From NCBI GenBank assembly GCA_035535315.1, contig DATLQD010000059.1:1-12310 (forward strand): 12,310 bases of DNA. The letters are read 5' to 3'. Within the stretch, counting starts at the first letter, position 1; every line of letters starts with the position of its first letter. Origin of the DNA: DASQGA01 sp035535315 (GTDB lineage Bacteria; Actinomycetota; Thermoleophilia; Gaiellales; Gaiellaceae). Below are positions 5,011 through 11,991 of this stretch, in pieces. The notes below the pieces were generated by a model. The model had not been told where the DNA came from and searched no databases. It saw only the letters and a program-made list of their open reading frames with translations. A program made the translations under genes and the position numbers.

Positions 5011-7704
5011 ATGGCGGTTACGAAGACAAATCCCATGAATGAGAAGCTGCGGCCCGCCAACGAAGGGGACACCGCCGTCGACGTGATCCTGCGCGATGGC
5101 AGCACGCTTCGTTTGCGCGCGCCGGCGCGGGACGACGCCGACGCTCTGGTCAGCTTTTTCGCCGAGCTCTCTGACGAGAGCCTCTATCTGCGCTTCCACG
5201 GCAGTCCGCCAGTCGACGCTCATCTCGTCGCGCCGGACCTCGAGCCCGACTGGGCAGAGCGTGGGGCGCTGATCGGCGCGGTCGCCACTGACGACGGTGA
5301 GCGGCTCGTCGCTCTGGCCAGCTACGCGCGCCTGCGCGACCGCGAGGCGGCCGAAGTCGCCTTTGCGGTCGCCGACGGCTACCGCAGGCGCGGCGTCGGT
5401 ACGCGCCTGCTCGAGCGGCTCGCGGCGCGAGCGTCCGAGCAGGGAATCACGCGCTTCGTTGCCGAGGTGATGGCTGAGAACGAACCGATGCTGCATGTGT
5501 TCTCGGAAGCCGGCTTCAGCCTCTCGCGAACCCTCACCGGTGGTGAAGTCGAGGTGACGTTCCCGATCGCCGCGACCGCCGCTTACGCGGCCCGCGTCGC
5601 CGGGCGCGACCACACCGCCGTCGCCGCCTCGCTGCGGCCGTTCTTCGAGCCGGCGTCGGTAGCGGTATTCGGCGCGTCGCCGCGGCGTGGCACGATCGGT
5701 GGCGAGCTCTTCCGCAACATCGTGACCGGCGACTTCGCCGGACCCGCCTATCCCGTCAACCGCAGCGGCGAGGCCGTGTCTGGCGTTCGGGCCTACAAGT
5801 CGATCGACGAGATTCCTGACCCGGTCGATCTGGCCGTCGTCTGCCTTCCCGCGGCCGCCGTGCTCGAGACGGCCGAGTCGGCACTGCGCAACGGAGTGCG
5901 GGCGCTGATCGTCATCTCGGCCGGCTTCGCCGAGGTCGGCGCCGAGGGGGCCGACCGGCAGCGTCAGCTGCTCGCGCTCGTCCGCGCTCACGGTGCCCGT
6001 CTGATCGGGCCAAACTGTCTCGGCGTGGCGTCGGCAGCGACACGCCTGAACGCAACCTTCGCTTCTCGCCAGGCGCCTGCAGGCAACATCGGCTTCTCCT
6101 CCCAAAGCGGCGCGCTCGGGCTTGCCATGCTCGAGGCGGCCGAGTCGCGCGGCCTAGGGTTGTCGGCGTTCGTCTCCATCGGGAACAAGGCCGACGTCTC
6201 CTCGAACGATCTGCTCGAGTGGTGGGAAGACGACCCCCGCACCCAAGTGTTGCTTCTCTACGTCGAGTCGTTCGGGAACCCGCGCAAATTCGCCGAGCTC
6301 GCACGCCGCGTCGCGCGTAGCAAGCCGATCCTCGCCGTCAAGAGCGGGACAACGGCATCCGGCGCTCGCGCGGCCAGCTCGCATACAGCCGCCCTGGCCG
6401 GCTCCGAGGCGGCCGTCGACGCGCTCTTCCACCACGCCGGAGTCATCCGTGCCGGCTCGCTGGAGGAGCTCGTCGACGTCGCGACACTCTTATCGACACA
6501 ACCGGCTCCTCGCGGCCGCGGCGTGGCGGTGCTAACCAATGCCGGTGGACTCGGGATCATGTGCGCCGACGCCTGTGAGGCGGCTGGCTTGACCCTGCCA
6601 CCGTTCGCTGAAGGGACCTGCAAGCGACTCGAGGCGCTCCTGCCGGTTGAGGCGAGTCTCGCAAACCCGATCGACATGCTCGGCTCAGCGACGGCAGCCT
6701 CATACGAGGCGACTCTGCCGGTGGTGCTAGAAGACCCTGGCGTCGATGCCGTCATCGTCCTGTTCGTCCCGGCGGTCAGCGCGAAGGCTGACGAGGTCGC
6801 CACCACCATCGCCCGTGCCGGTGGCGGCGACAAGCCGGTTCTCGCCGTCGTCATGAGCGCCGAAGGCATCCCAGAGGCACTCCGCGCGGAGCCCCGGGCT
6901 GCCGCCGCCTTCGTCTACCCTGAGTCGGCCGCCCGCGCCTTGGGCCGGGCCGCTGAGCGCGCGGACTGGTTGCGCCGCCCACTCGGCTCCATTCCTGAAC
7001 TGGACGTCGACCGCGCCACGGCCGCAGCGGTCATCGACCGAGTGCTGGCCGATCGAGACGACGCCTGGCTCGAGCCGGCTGACACCCGCGCCCTCTTGCT
7101 CGCTTACGGGATCCCGCTTGTCGGCGAGGTAGTCGCGCACTCGGCCGACGAGGCGATCGAAGCCGCCGCCGCCCTCGGCCACCCCGTCGTCGTCAAGACT
7201 GCCGCCGCGGGCGCGCATAAGACCGAAAGCGGCAACATCGACCTCGACCTCGGCGACGCCGATGCAGTCCGCGCTGCCGTCGCAAGGATTGGCACCCCCG
7301 TGATCGTCCAACCGATGATCAGAGGCGGCGCCGAGCTGTTGGCCGGCCTCGTCCAAGATCCCGTTTTCGGCCCGCTGGTCGCCTTCGGCCCCGGGGGCGT
7401 TTTCGCCGAGCTGATCGGGGACGCCACCTTCCGCATCGCGCCGCTCACCGACGTCGACGCCGAGGAGCTGGTCACGACCAGCAAGGCTGGCCGCCTCGTC
7501 AAAGGCTTCCGAGGCGCGCCGGCCGCCGACGTTGCCTCGCTCATCGATCTCGTCTGCCGGCTCTCGCGCCTTGGCGAAGACTTACCCGCCCTCGCCGAGC
7601 TCGATCTGAACCCAGTGCTCGCGCTGCCGGACCGCTGCATCGCCGTCGATGCGCGCGTCCGTGTGCAACGGCCCAAGAGCCAGTCCCGGGCCAAGAGCTG
7701 GTAG
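5011..7704 (+). CDS. GNAT acetyltransferase fused to ADP-forming acyl-CoA synthetase (Pat/ACD-like)
   Basis: An 897-residue cytosolic fusion. Residues 25-175 are a GNAT domain with the acetyl-CoA loop YRRRGVGTRLL (124-134). From residue 211 (FFEPASVAVFGASPRRG) come a CoA-binding Rossmann domain and two succinyl-CoA-ligase-like domains (about 350-490). Residues 691-885 are an ATP-grasp domain (VVVKTAAAGAHKTESGNI, His736-Lys737). The NDP-forming synthetase interconverts acyl-CoA + ADP + Pi and acid + CoA + ATP through a phosphohistidine; His458 in ASSHTAALAG matches that residue, so the ligase part may be catalytic. In enterobacterial Pat (YfiQ) the ligase part is considered inactive and GNAT is C-terminal; here GNAT leads, the order known from some actinobacterial Pat proteins. 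Roles could be energy-conserving acyl-CoA turnover, lysine acetylation of acyl-CoA synthetases, or both. No clear ribosome site marks the start; ATG 5035 is an alternative. The gene follows nirK by 5 nt. Confidence 0.9.
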   Translation: MAVTKTNPMNEKLRPANEGDTAVDVILRDGSTLRLRAPARDDADALVSFFAELSDESLYLRFHGSPPVDAHLVAPDLEPDWAERGALIGAVATDDGERLVALASYARLRDREAAEVAFAVADGYRRRGVGTRLLERLAARASEQGITRFVAEVMAENEPMLHVFSEAGFSLSRTLTGGEVEVTFPIAATAAYAARVAGRDHTAVAASLRPFFEPASVAVFGASPRRGTIGGELFRNIVTGDFAGPAYPVNRSGEAVSGVRAYKSIDEIPDPVDLAVVCLPAAAVLETAESALRNGVRALIVISAGFAEVGAEGADRQRQLLALVRAHGARLIGPNCLGVASAATRLNATFASRQAPAGNIGFSSQSGALGLAMLEAAESRGLGLSAFVSIGNKADVSSNDLLEWWEDDPRTQVLLLYVESFGNPRKFAELARRVARSKPILAVKSGTTASGARAASSHTAALAGSEAAVDALFHHAGVIRAGSLEELVDVATLLSTQPAPRGRGVAVLTNAGGLGIMCADACEAAGLTLPPFAEGTCKRLEALLPVEASLANPIDMLGSATAASYEATLPVVLEDPGVDAVIVLFVPAVSAKADEVATTIARAGGGDKPVLAVVMSAEGIPEALRAEPRAAAAFVYPESAARALGRAAERADWLRRPLGSIPELDVDRATAAAVIDRVLADRDDAWLEPADTRALLLAYGIPLVGEVVAHSADEAIEAAAALGHPVVVKTAAAGAHKTESGNIDLDLGDADAVRAAVARIGTPVIVQPMIRGGAELLAGLVQDPVFGPLVAFGPGGVFAELIGDATFRIAPLTDVDAEELVTTSKAGRLVKGFRGAPAADVASLIDLVCRLSRLGEDLPALAELDLNPVLALPDRCIAVDARVRVQRPKSQSRAKSW

Positions 7705-7807
7705 CTGCGGAACAGCGCGCGGCCGGTCGCTCGCCGCGCAAGCTGGTCGTGCGCAAAGCCTGGCGGCGCGGCTGGCGACCAACTTCACGCACCTCTTCCG
7801 CCGCGAG
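7705..7807. other. Convergent intergenic gap with GC hairpin
   Basis: The 103 nt separate the synthetase from the oppositely oriented response regulator. GCGCGGC (7717-7723) and GCCGCGC (7733-7739) form a perfect 7-bp stem with a 9-nt loop, without a U-tract on either strand. It could act as a weak bidirectional terminator. Nothing else is recognisable. Confidence 0.35.
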
Positions 7808-8467
7808 TCAGTCGTCCTGATCTATCTCGAGCATGCCTTGCTCGAGCGCGTAGCGAACGAGCTCGGCACGCGTCGAGAGGCGCAATTTCTGCATGATGTG
7901 CGCGCGGTGCGTCTCGGCCGTGCGGACCGAGATGTAGAGCTTTTCCGAGATCTCCTGGTTGGTGTGGCCGAAGGCCAGCAGGCGCAGGACGTCGCGCTCG
8001 CGGTCTGAGAGCGGGTCGTCTTCGGCTCGCTTCCGCTCCTCAGCATCGGCGGCGACCATGCGCGCGCCGAGGGTGGGGTGCACGTAGCGCCCGCCGCCGG
8101 CCACCTCGCGCACGGCAGCGACGACGTCCGTGTCGGCAGCCTCCTTGAGGATGTAGCCGGCGGCGCCGGCGGCGAAGGCCTCGCGCACGTAGTTCGGGTC
8201 GTCCTGCATCGAGAGGATCAGGACCTTGGCCTCGGGGGCGTCCTGAAGGACCTCGGGGGTCGCCTCGATGCCGCTCTTTCCCGGCATGACGACATCCATC
8301 AGGATCACGTCGGGCTTCCGGGCCCGCGTCTCGAAGACGGCGTGCTTGGCATCGCCGGCCTCGCCGACGACCTCGATGTCGCCTTCGGACTCGAGCACCT
8401 TGCGCAGGCCGCTCCGGACGACGGCATGGTCGTCGACGATCAGAACGCGGATGAGCGTGTCGCTCAT
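7808..8467 (-). CDS. NarL/FixJ (DevR-like) response regulator
   Basis: A 219-residue regulator of standard length. The receiver domain (5-122) has Asp12/Asp13 for Mg2+, phosphoacceptor Asp58 in VILMDVVMPG, Ser86 and Lys108 (YILK). A linker of about 30 residues leads to a LuxR-type HTH (152-211: LSDRERDVLRLLAFGHTNQEISEKL ... VRTAETHRAHIMQKL), with the recognition helix around VRTAETHRAHI. It should bind DNA as a phosphorylated dimer and control transcription, as DosR/DevR and NarL do. The ATG overlaps the kinase stop codon (ATGA), so it is translationally coupled to its presumed cognate kinase. Targets are unknown; nearby stress and nitrite genes and its own divergent promoter region are natural candidates. 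Confidence 0.95.
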   Translation of the reverse strand: MSDTLIRVLIVDDHAVVRSGLRKVLESEGDIEVVGEAGDAKHAVFETRARKPDVILMDVVMPGKSGIEATPEVLQDAPEAKVLILSMQDDPNYVREAFAAGAAGYILKEAADTDVVAAVREVAGGGRYVHPTLGARMVAADAEERKRAEDDPLSDRERDVLRLLAFGHTNQEISEKLYISVRTAETHRAHIMQKLRLSTRAELVRYALEQGMLEIDQDD

Positions 8468-10089
8468 GACAGGGGCACCTCGGCAACGATCGTCGTCCCG
8501 GCACCGTGGCTTGACTCGATCTTTAGCCTCCCCCCGAACAGCGCCAGCCGCTCGCCCATGCCGAGGAGCCCGAGACCCTCGCCACTGCCGTCGGGGGTGA
8601 AGCCGCGGCCGTCGTCCTCGATCAGTGCCGTGACCGCGCGGTCCTTGGGGGCCAGGACAATGCTGACGGCGGTCGCCTGGGCATGCTTGACGACGTTGGT
8701 CAGCGCCTCCTGGACGATGCGATAGAGGGCGGTCTCGACATCGGTCGGCAGCCGCTCGCGGATTCGCGACTCGAGGTCGACCCGCATGCCGGTCTGCTCG
8801 GCGAAGGTGTCACGCAGGCGTTCGAGCGCGGGCACGAGGCCGAAGTCGTCCAATGCCTTGGGCCGCAGCTCGACGGCCAGGCGGCGCACGTCGTGTAGCG
8901 TCTCGACGACCTGTTCGCGGACGGCGGCCAGCGCCTCAGCGCGCTCGGCGCCGCTCTTAGCCTCTTCGACCGCCTTCAGGCCGAGGAGCACCGAAGTCAG
9001 CTCCTGACCGGTCTGGTCATGGAGCTCGCGCGCCAGGCGTCTGCGCTCGAGCTCTTGCGCCTCGACGACCCGGCGCAGCGCATCGCCGGCGACACGGGCC
9101 GAAAGGTCGACGGCAACCGCGGCGCGCGTGGCGAAGGTCTCAGCAAGGCGGACGTCGTCGTCGCTGAAGCGAGGGTCTTCGCCCTCCTTGTCGTGCGCTC
9201 CGATGACGCCGATCGAGCGGCCGCGGGCGACAAGCGGCACGTAGAGGCCCGTGCGAGCACCGAGGACCCGGGTGGCCTCCTGGTCGACTTCGGGATCGTC
9301 GGCAAGCGAGTCGACGCGCTCCGCGCGGCGACTCTCGAGCACCGCGCCGCTCTTCGATCCCGCCCGCTTGAGCTGCAGGCCGAGGATGTCCTCGTCGTCG
9401 GCACCGTCGGCCGCCTCGATTCGCAGCGTCCCGTACGAGGTGGACAAAGCTATCGTCACAACGCGCGCACTGATCAGGCCGCGCAACCGCCGGGAGATGA
9501 GCTTCAAAAGACGGGGTAGCTCGATCTCGCCGGCCAACGCCGTCCCGACCTCGTTCAGCGCCTCGAGCTGCGCCGACCAGTTGGTCGCGTCCTCGTAAAG
9601 GCGTGCGTTCTCGATCGCCACCGCCGCCTGGCTGGCCAGTGTCTCGACCAGCTCTTGGTCCTCGTCGGTGAAGGGGCCCTTGGCCTTCTCGGTCAAGTAG
9701 AGGTTCCCGTAGGCCCGGCCGCGCAGGGCGATCGGCACGCCGAGAAAGCCGCGCATCGGCGGATGATTCGGCGGGAAGCCGACCGAGCGGGGATCGTCGG
9801 TGATTGCAGTCAAGCGGAGCGAGCGCGCGTCGGTGATCAGCGCACCGAGGATGCCGTTTCCGCGCGGGAGCTCACCGATCGCGTCCACCGTCTCGGCGTC
9901 GATGCCGGTATGGACGAACCGCTCGAGGCCGGTGCCGGACTCGTCAATGACGCCGAGTGCCGCATAGCGGGCGCCGGTCAAGCTGGCCGCCGTTTCCGCC
10001 AGCTTTTTCAGCAGGTCGTCGAGCGAGAGCTCGGAGCTCAGAGCAATGCCCGCGTCGACTAGCCCACGGAGGCGATCAGGCTCATGCAT
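8464..10089 (-). CDS. GAF-GAF histidine kinase, DevS/DosT-like redox or gas sensor
   Basis: A 541-residue cytosolic sensor kinase with no TM segment. GAF1 (22-163) contains VGFPPNHPPMRGFLGVPI (103-120), nearly identical to the segment of mycobacterial DevS/DosT GAF-A that I believe holds the heme-ligating histidine; His109 is the candidate ligand here. GAF2 covers about 190-330. The dimerisation domain is HisKA_3 with phosphoacceptor His357 (LARELHDQTGQEL). HATPase_c follows: N-box TALYRIVQEALTNVVKHA (453-470), DDGRGF (492-497), GLGLLGMGERL (505-515) and GAGTTI (529-534). It should autophosphorylate in response to O2, NO or CO binding or redox change and pass phosphate to the regulator it overlaps. 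I chose ATG 10089, since a GATAAT lies 6 nt upstream and typical homologues start near this point; an upstream in-frame GTG at 10116 would add 9 residues. Confidence 0.9.
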   Translation of the reverse strand: MHEPDRLRGLVDAGIALSSELSLDDLLKKLAETAASLTGARYAALGVIDESGTGLERFVHTGIDAETVDAIGELPRGNGILGALITDARSLRLTAITDDPRSVGFPPNHPPMRGFLGVPIALRGRAYGNLYLTEKAKGPFTDEDQELVETLASQAAVAIENARLYEDATNWSAQLEALNEVGTALAGEIELPRLLKLISRRLRGLISARVVTIALSTSYGTLRIEAADGADDEDILGLQLKRAGSKSGAVLESRRAERVDSLADDPEVDQEATRVLGARTGLYVPLVARGRSIGVIGAHDKEGEDPRFSDDDVRLAETFATRAAVAVDLSARVAGDALRRVVEAQELERRRLARELHDQTGQELTSVLLGLKAVEEAKSGAERAEALAAVREQVVETLHDVRRLAVELRPKALDDFGLVPALERLRDTFAEQTGMRVDLESRIRERLPTDVETALYRIVQEALTNVVKHAQATAVSIVLAPKDRAVTALIEDDGRGFTPDGSGEGLGLLGMGERLALFGGRLKIESSHGAGTTIVAEVPLS

Positions 10090-10115
10090 GCGGTCATTAT
10101 CAGTAATCGTCCGCA
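10089..10115 (-). promoter_or_regulatory. Inverted repeat and possible leaderless promoter at the kinase start
   Basis: On the + strand TGCGG (10089-10093) and CCGCA (10111-10115) enclose ATTA (10096-10099) and TAAT (10104-10107), a two-block imperfect palindrome reaching the kinase start codon. Read on the - strand, GATAAT (complement of 10096-10101) resembles a -10 box and ends 6 nt before the ATG at 10089, the spacing expected for a leaderless mRNA. I see no convincing -35 box. The palindrome could be an operator for autoregulation by the adjacent regulator. Confidence 0.38.
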
Positions 10116-10180
10116 CAAAAATGGTGCCTTTTCGCCGATGCTTGGACGCGTGCGCCGGTTCATGCTGGCCGTATCGAACA

Positions 10181-10186
10181 AGGAGG
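10181..10186 (+). promoter_or_regulatory. Ribosome binding site fixing the start of the four-Cys protein
   Basis: A perfect AGGAGG, 6 nt before ATG 10193. It sets the start inside a longer open frame that extends upstream to about 10046 and into the antisense of the kinase gene. Confidence 0.8.
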
Positions 10187-10192
10187 CGCGCG

Positions 10193-10477
10193 ATGAACGG
10201 TGGGCTCTGCATTCTCCAGGACGCCGTCGGCCGCACCGAGAGCTGCCCAGGCAGTCTGTGTCCGTACTGGGAGGACGAGATCGACCGCGGCTGCATCGTC
10301 GCACCGATCCAACTCCAGCTTCGCGATCAACCGCAGCTCGCCCAGCACCTGCTCGAGCTGCGTGGGAACCTCGACCGAGCTCGGCACGGCGGCGCGCAGG
10401 AGGAGGGCCGGCGCCTTTTTTACCGCCTGCTCGAGGAGGAGCAAGCGGCCGAGACGTCGGAGGTGCTAGCCAGATGA
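10193..10477 (+). CDS. Small four-cysteine protein, possible metal-binding, unknown function
   Basis: A 94-residue protein not recognised as a named family, though I recall similar small actinobacterial proteins. Four cysteines sit in the first 34 residues: Cys6 (GGLCIL), Cys18 and Cys23 (ESCPGSLCPYWED) and Cys34 (RGCIV). The spacing C-x11-C-x4-C-x10-C could bind zinc or an Fe-S cluster. The rest is an Arg/Glu/Leu-rich helix pair (LAQHLLELRGNLDRAR; RRLFYRLLEEEQAAE), which might mediate protein contact. It has no signal peptide or TM segment. A strong AGGAGG precedes it. Its stop overlaps the next gene's start (ATGA), so the two products are likely made together. It lies divergent to the sensor kinase, 103 nt away, and may share its regulatory region. 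Confidence 0.82.
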   Translation: MNGGLCILQDAVGRTESCPGSLCPYWEDEIDRGCIVAPIQLQLRDQPQLAQHLLELRGNLDRARHGGAQEEGRRLFYRLLEEEQAAETSEVLAR

Positions 10478-11211
10478 AGAGGCAGTTGATTCGACCAAGC
10501 GTTGATCTCTACTGGCTTCCGTTAGGGGCCGGCGGTCGTTTCGTGCGGCTGAACGGGCGCATTTTCGAGGCGGTGCTAGCGCGGCTTGAGAAGCGACAAA
10601 CCAAGGACCTCTACCACTCCGCGCTCGTGGTCCGATTGCCAGAGGGAGAGTTCGTGATCGAGCAGGCACCGATACGTGACGGAGACGGGGCGCTGCGCGG
10701 CGTCGTCGCCGAAGGCGTGGTCGGCAGCCGCTGGGCTCGCCCGCTGCGCATGTTCCGCTACGAGATCCGATGCTGGCGTAATGGCATGATCCCAGACGTT
10801 GACGAGGCGGTCGACAGTCCACAACGGCTCACAGAGGACCCATTTCTCGCACAGCGCGTCCTTGAACTAGTGCCGGACGTGCCCACGCCGGTCTGGGGAC
10901 GCGACGAGCTACATGCAGGCGAGATGTGGAACTCGAACTCGCTGATCTCCTGGCTGCTCGTCCGTAGTGGCCTCGGCGACGAGGCGGCACATCCGCCGGC
11001 CGGCGGGCGCGCTCCCGGATGGCGTGCTGGTCTTGTGGTGGCAGGCCGCCCACATTCATTGCCAGACAACGTACTCAAGGGTGAGTTGCGCGCTTCCAAC
11101 GCCGGGAAGTCGGATAATCTTCACGAAAGCCACGTGGCCCTCGCTCGTCGAGACGCAGACCCAGCGTGTCGAGAGGTTGGGGATGACCTCAGACGGATCG
11201 CGACGATCTGA
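10474..11211 (+). CDS. Uncharacterised conserved protein with H...NSNS motifs; unusual C-terminal tail
   Basis: A 245-residue soluble protein of unknown function, translationally coupled to the four-Cys gene by ATGA. The region 4-190 reads as a compact conserved domain: LIRPSVDLYWLPLGAGG at the N-terminus, LYHSALVVRLPEGEFVIEQAP (46-66, His48), FRYEIRCWRNGMIPDVDEAV (about 94-113) and GEMWNSNSLISWLLVRSGL (149-167), ending PPAGGRAPGWRAGLVVA (174-190). The order of an H-box before an N-[S]-N box resembles circularly permuted papain-like folds (PPPDE/LRAT type), with Ser154 in place of the usual cysteine; this is only a motif-level analogy. Relatives I recall end near GLVVA, so residues 191-245 look like an added tail. 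From 11056 that tail overlaps a - strand ORF in antisense. A lost stop codon or small indel could explain it. Confidence 0.78.
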   Translation: MKRQLIRPSVDLYWLPLGAGGRFVRLNGRIFEAVLARLEKRQTKDLYHSALVVRLPEGEFVIEQAPIRDGDGALRGVVAEGVVGSRWARPLRMFRYEIRCWRNGMIPDVDEAVDSPQRLTEDPFLAQRVLELVPDVPTPVWGRDELHAGEMWNSNSLISWLLVRSGLGDEAAHPPAGGRAPGWRAGLVVAGRPHSLPDNVLKGELRASNAGKSDNLHESHVALARRDADPACREVGDDLRRIATI

Positions 11212-11361
11212 CAGGACCCGTTCGCAGTCGCGCTTGCTCGGCAGCGTCTCGATTGGCGCTAGAAACGCGGTTGCCTCTGGGATCGCGACGCTCAGACAAT
11301 CCATGAGTGAGCGCAGGTCGTCCTGACTTGTCTTCCGCGAAGAGATCAGAAGCTCGGCCAT
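11056..11361 (-). CDS. Hypothetical 101-aa protein
   Basis: Not recognised. The reading frame has coding-like third-position GC (about 70%) and protein-like patterning: helical DDLRSLMDCLSVAIPEATAFL (14-34), then strands STRWVCVSTSEGHVAFVKIIRL (about 64-85) and QLTLEYVVWQ at the end. It has no signal peptide or TM segment. ATG 11361 is preceded within 12 nt by GGAG-containing sequence, and a 41-aa ORF ends 7 nt upstream. Its last 156 nt lie antisense to the tail of the + strand gene; I consider this frame the more convincing one there, but without homology evidence both remain candidates. Confidence 0.45.
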   Translation of the reverse strand: MAELLISSRKTSQDDLRSLMDCLSVAIPEATAFLAPIETLPSKRDCERVLSDRRDPSEVIPNLSTRWVCVSTSEGHVAFVKIIRLPGVGSAQLTLEYVVWQ

Positions 11362-11368
11362 TCGGACC

Positions 11369-11494
11369 TCACGCTCCTGGCGGTCCTGAGCCGAGCTCGA
11401 TCGCCTCGACCGGCACCCCGTCCGCCAGCATCGGCTCGTCCTCCCGAACCTCGCTGATCATCGCCTCGGCTGCCTCGCGCTCGAAGAAGAGCAC
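11369..11494 (-). CDS. Possible 41-aa ORF upstream of the 101-aa gene
   Basis: A GTG-started frame with a charged, coding-like sequence (LFFEREAAEAMISEVREDEP, then GVPVEAIELG) ends 7 nt before the ATG of the 101-aa ORF, an operon-like arrangement. It has no clear ribosome binding site. The frame is open back only to TAA at 11506-11504, and beyond that stop the same frame continues as another open stretch to 11704. It could be a small gene, or the remaining 3' end of a decayed one. Confidence 0.35.
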   Translation of the reverse strand: MLFFEREAAEAMISEVREDEPMLADGVPVEAIELGSGPPGA

Positions 11495-11542
11495 GGCGTC
11501 AGCTTACGAGGGTAGAAAGTTGCGGTTGAGACCACTCATCAT

Positions 11543-11839
11543 GTGGGCGAGGTGGCTGTTGACGTTCCGAGTTTTAACGAGCTCCTCGACTTGCTTCGCA
11601 TTCGTCTTCGTGACGCGGATGCCCTCAACGTCTCCCAGCTTCACAGCTTCAGGGAACTGATGCGCGACGAGGCCGAGTCCGACTTGATCGCTGACGGTTG
11701 GCACTGGGAGGCGTTCGAGGAACTGGAATTACTGGGACATCTCGACCCGGCCTCACACCGTGCGCTCGGCGGCGACGCTTACGGACGCCTCTCCGCCGAT
11801 GGCCGTGAGCACCTCAGAACGATTGACAATCACTCTTAG
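11543..11839 (+). CDS. Hypothetical 98-aa protein
   Basis: Not recognised as a named family. The frame shows strong helical patterning (FNELLDLLRIRLRDADAL; LHSFRELMRDEAESDLIADGWHWEAFEEL is split over two helices) and ends in a polar segment HLDPASHRALGGDAYGRLSADGREHL. It is acidic, without cysteine, TM segment or signal peptide. The start is uncertain: GTG 11543 or GTG 11552, neither with a good ribosome site; no ATG lies between the upstream stop and the body. A - strand frame (11704-11504) overlaps its first half and has similar codon bias, but this frame reads more like a folded protein. It precedes the last gene by 152 nt. Confidence 0.6.
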   Translation: MGEVAVDVPSFNELLDLLRIRLRDADALNVSQLHSFRELMRDEAESDLIADGWHWEAFEELELLGHLDPASHRALGGDAYGRLSADGREHLRTIDNHS

Positions 11840-11991
11840 CGGCTTGGAACCGGCGGCGTCGGGACGGCTCGGGTTCACAGTCGGTGTCACATCGACCCAG
11901 AGCAATTGCTGGGCGCAGGGGCCAGACCGCCGCGACCCTATCTATCGGGAGGGCGGTGGGTTAGCGTTGGGATATCCGCGAGGAGGTTTCC
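11840..11991 (+). promoter_or_regulatory. Upstream region of the last gene
   Basis: The 152 nt contain the 10-nt palindrome AGCAATTGCT (11901-11910) flanked by CCCAG/CTGGG-type arms that could form a short hairpin, and AGGAGG (11981-11986) 5 nt before the next ATG. I see no copy of the recurrent leader element and no convincing -35/-10 pair. Confidence 0.3.

Noticed and set aside
5002..6105. Long open frame on the - strand (367 codons)
   Set aside because: It is fully antisense to the well-supported GNAT-synthetase gene and has the Arg/Gly-rich composition typical of GC-rich shadow frames.
10090..10296. 69-codon upstream extension of the sensor kinase
   Set aside because: It would run antisense through the start of the four-Cys gene, has no protein-like conservation pattern, and DevS-like kinases normally start close to the ATG at 10089.
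10084..10473. N-terminal extension of the 245-aa protein in the same open frame
   Set aside because: The extension overlaps the four-Cys gene in another frame and the kinase start on the other strand, and has low-complexity Arg/Pro/Ala composition. The ATGA overlap at 10474 is a much better start.
11504..11704. 66-aa - strand ORF as an independent gene
   Set aside because: It is antisense to the more convincing + strand 98-aa ORF and has no ribosome binding site. It is kept only as part of the interrupted-frame observation.
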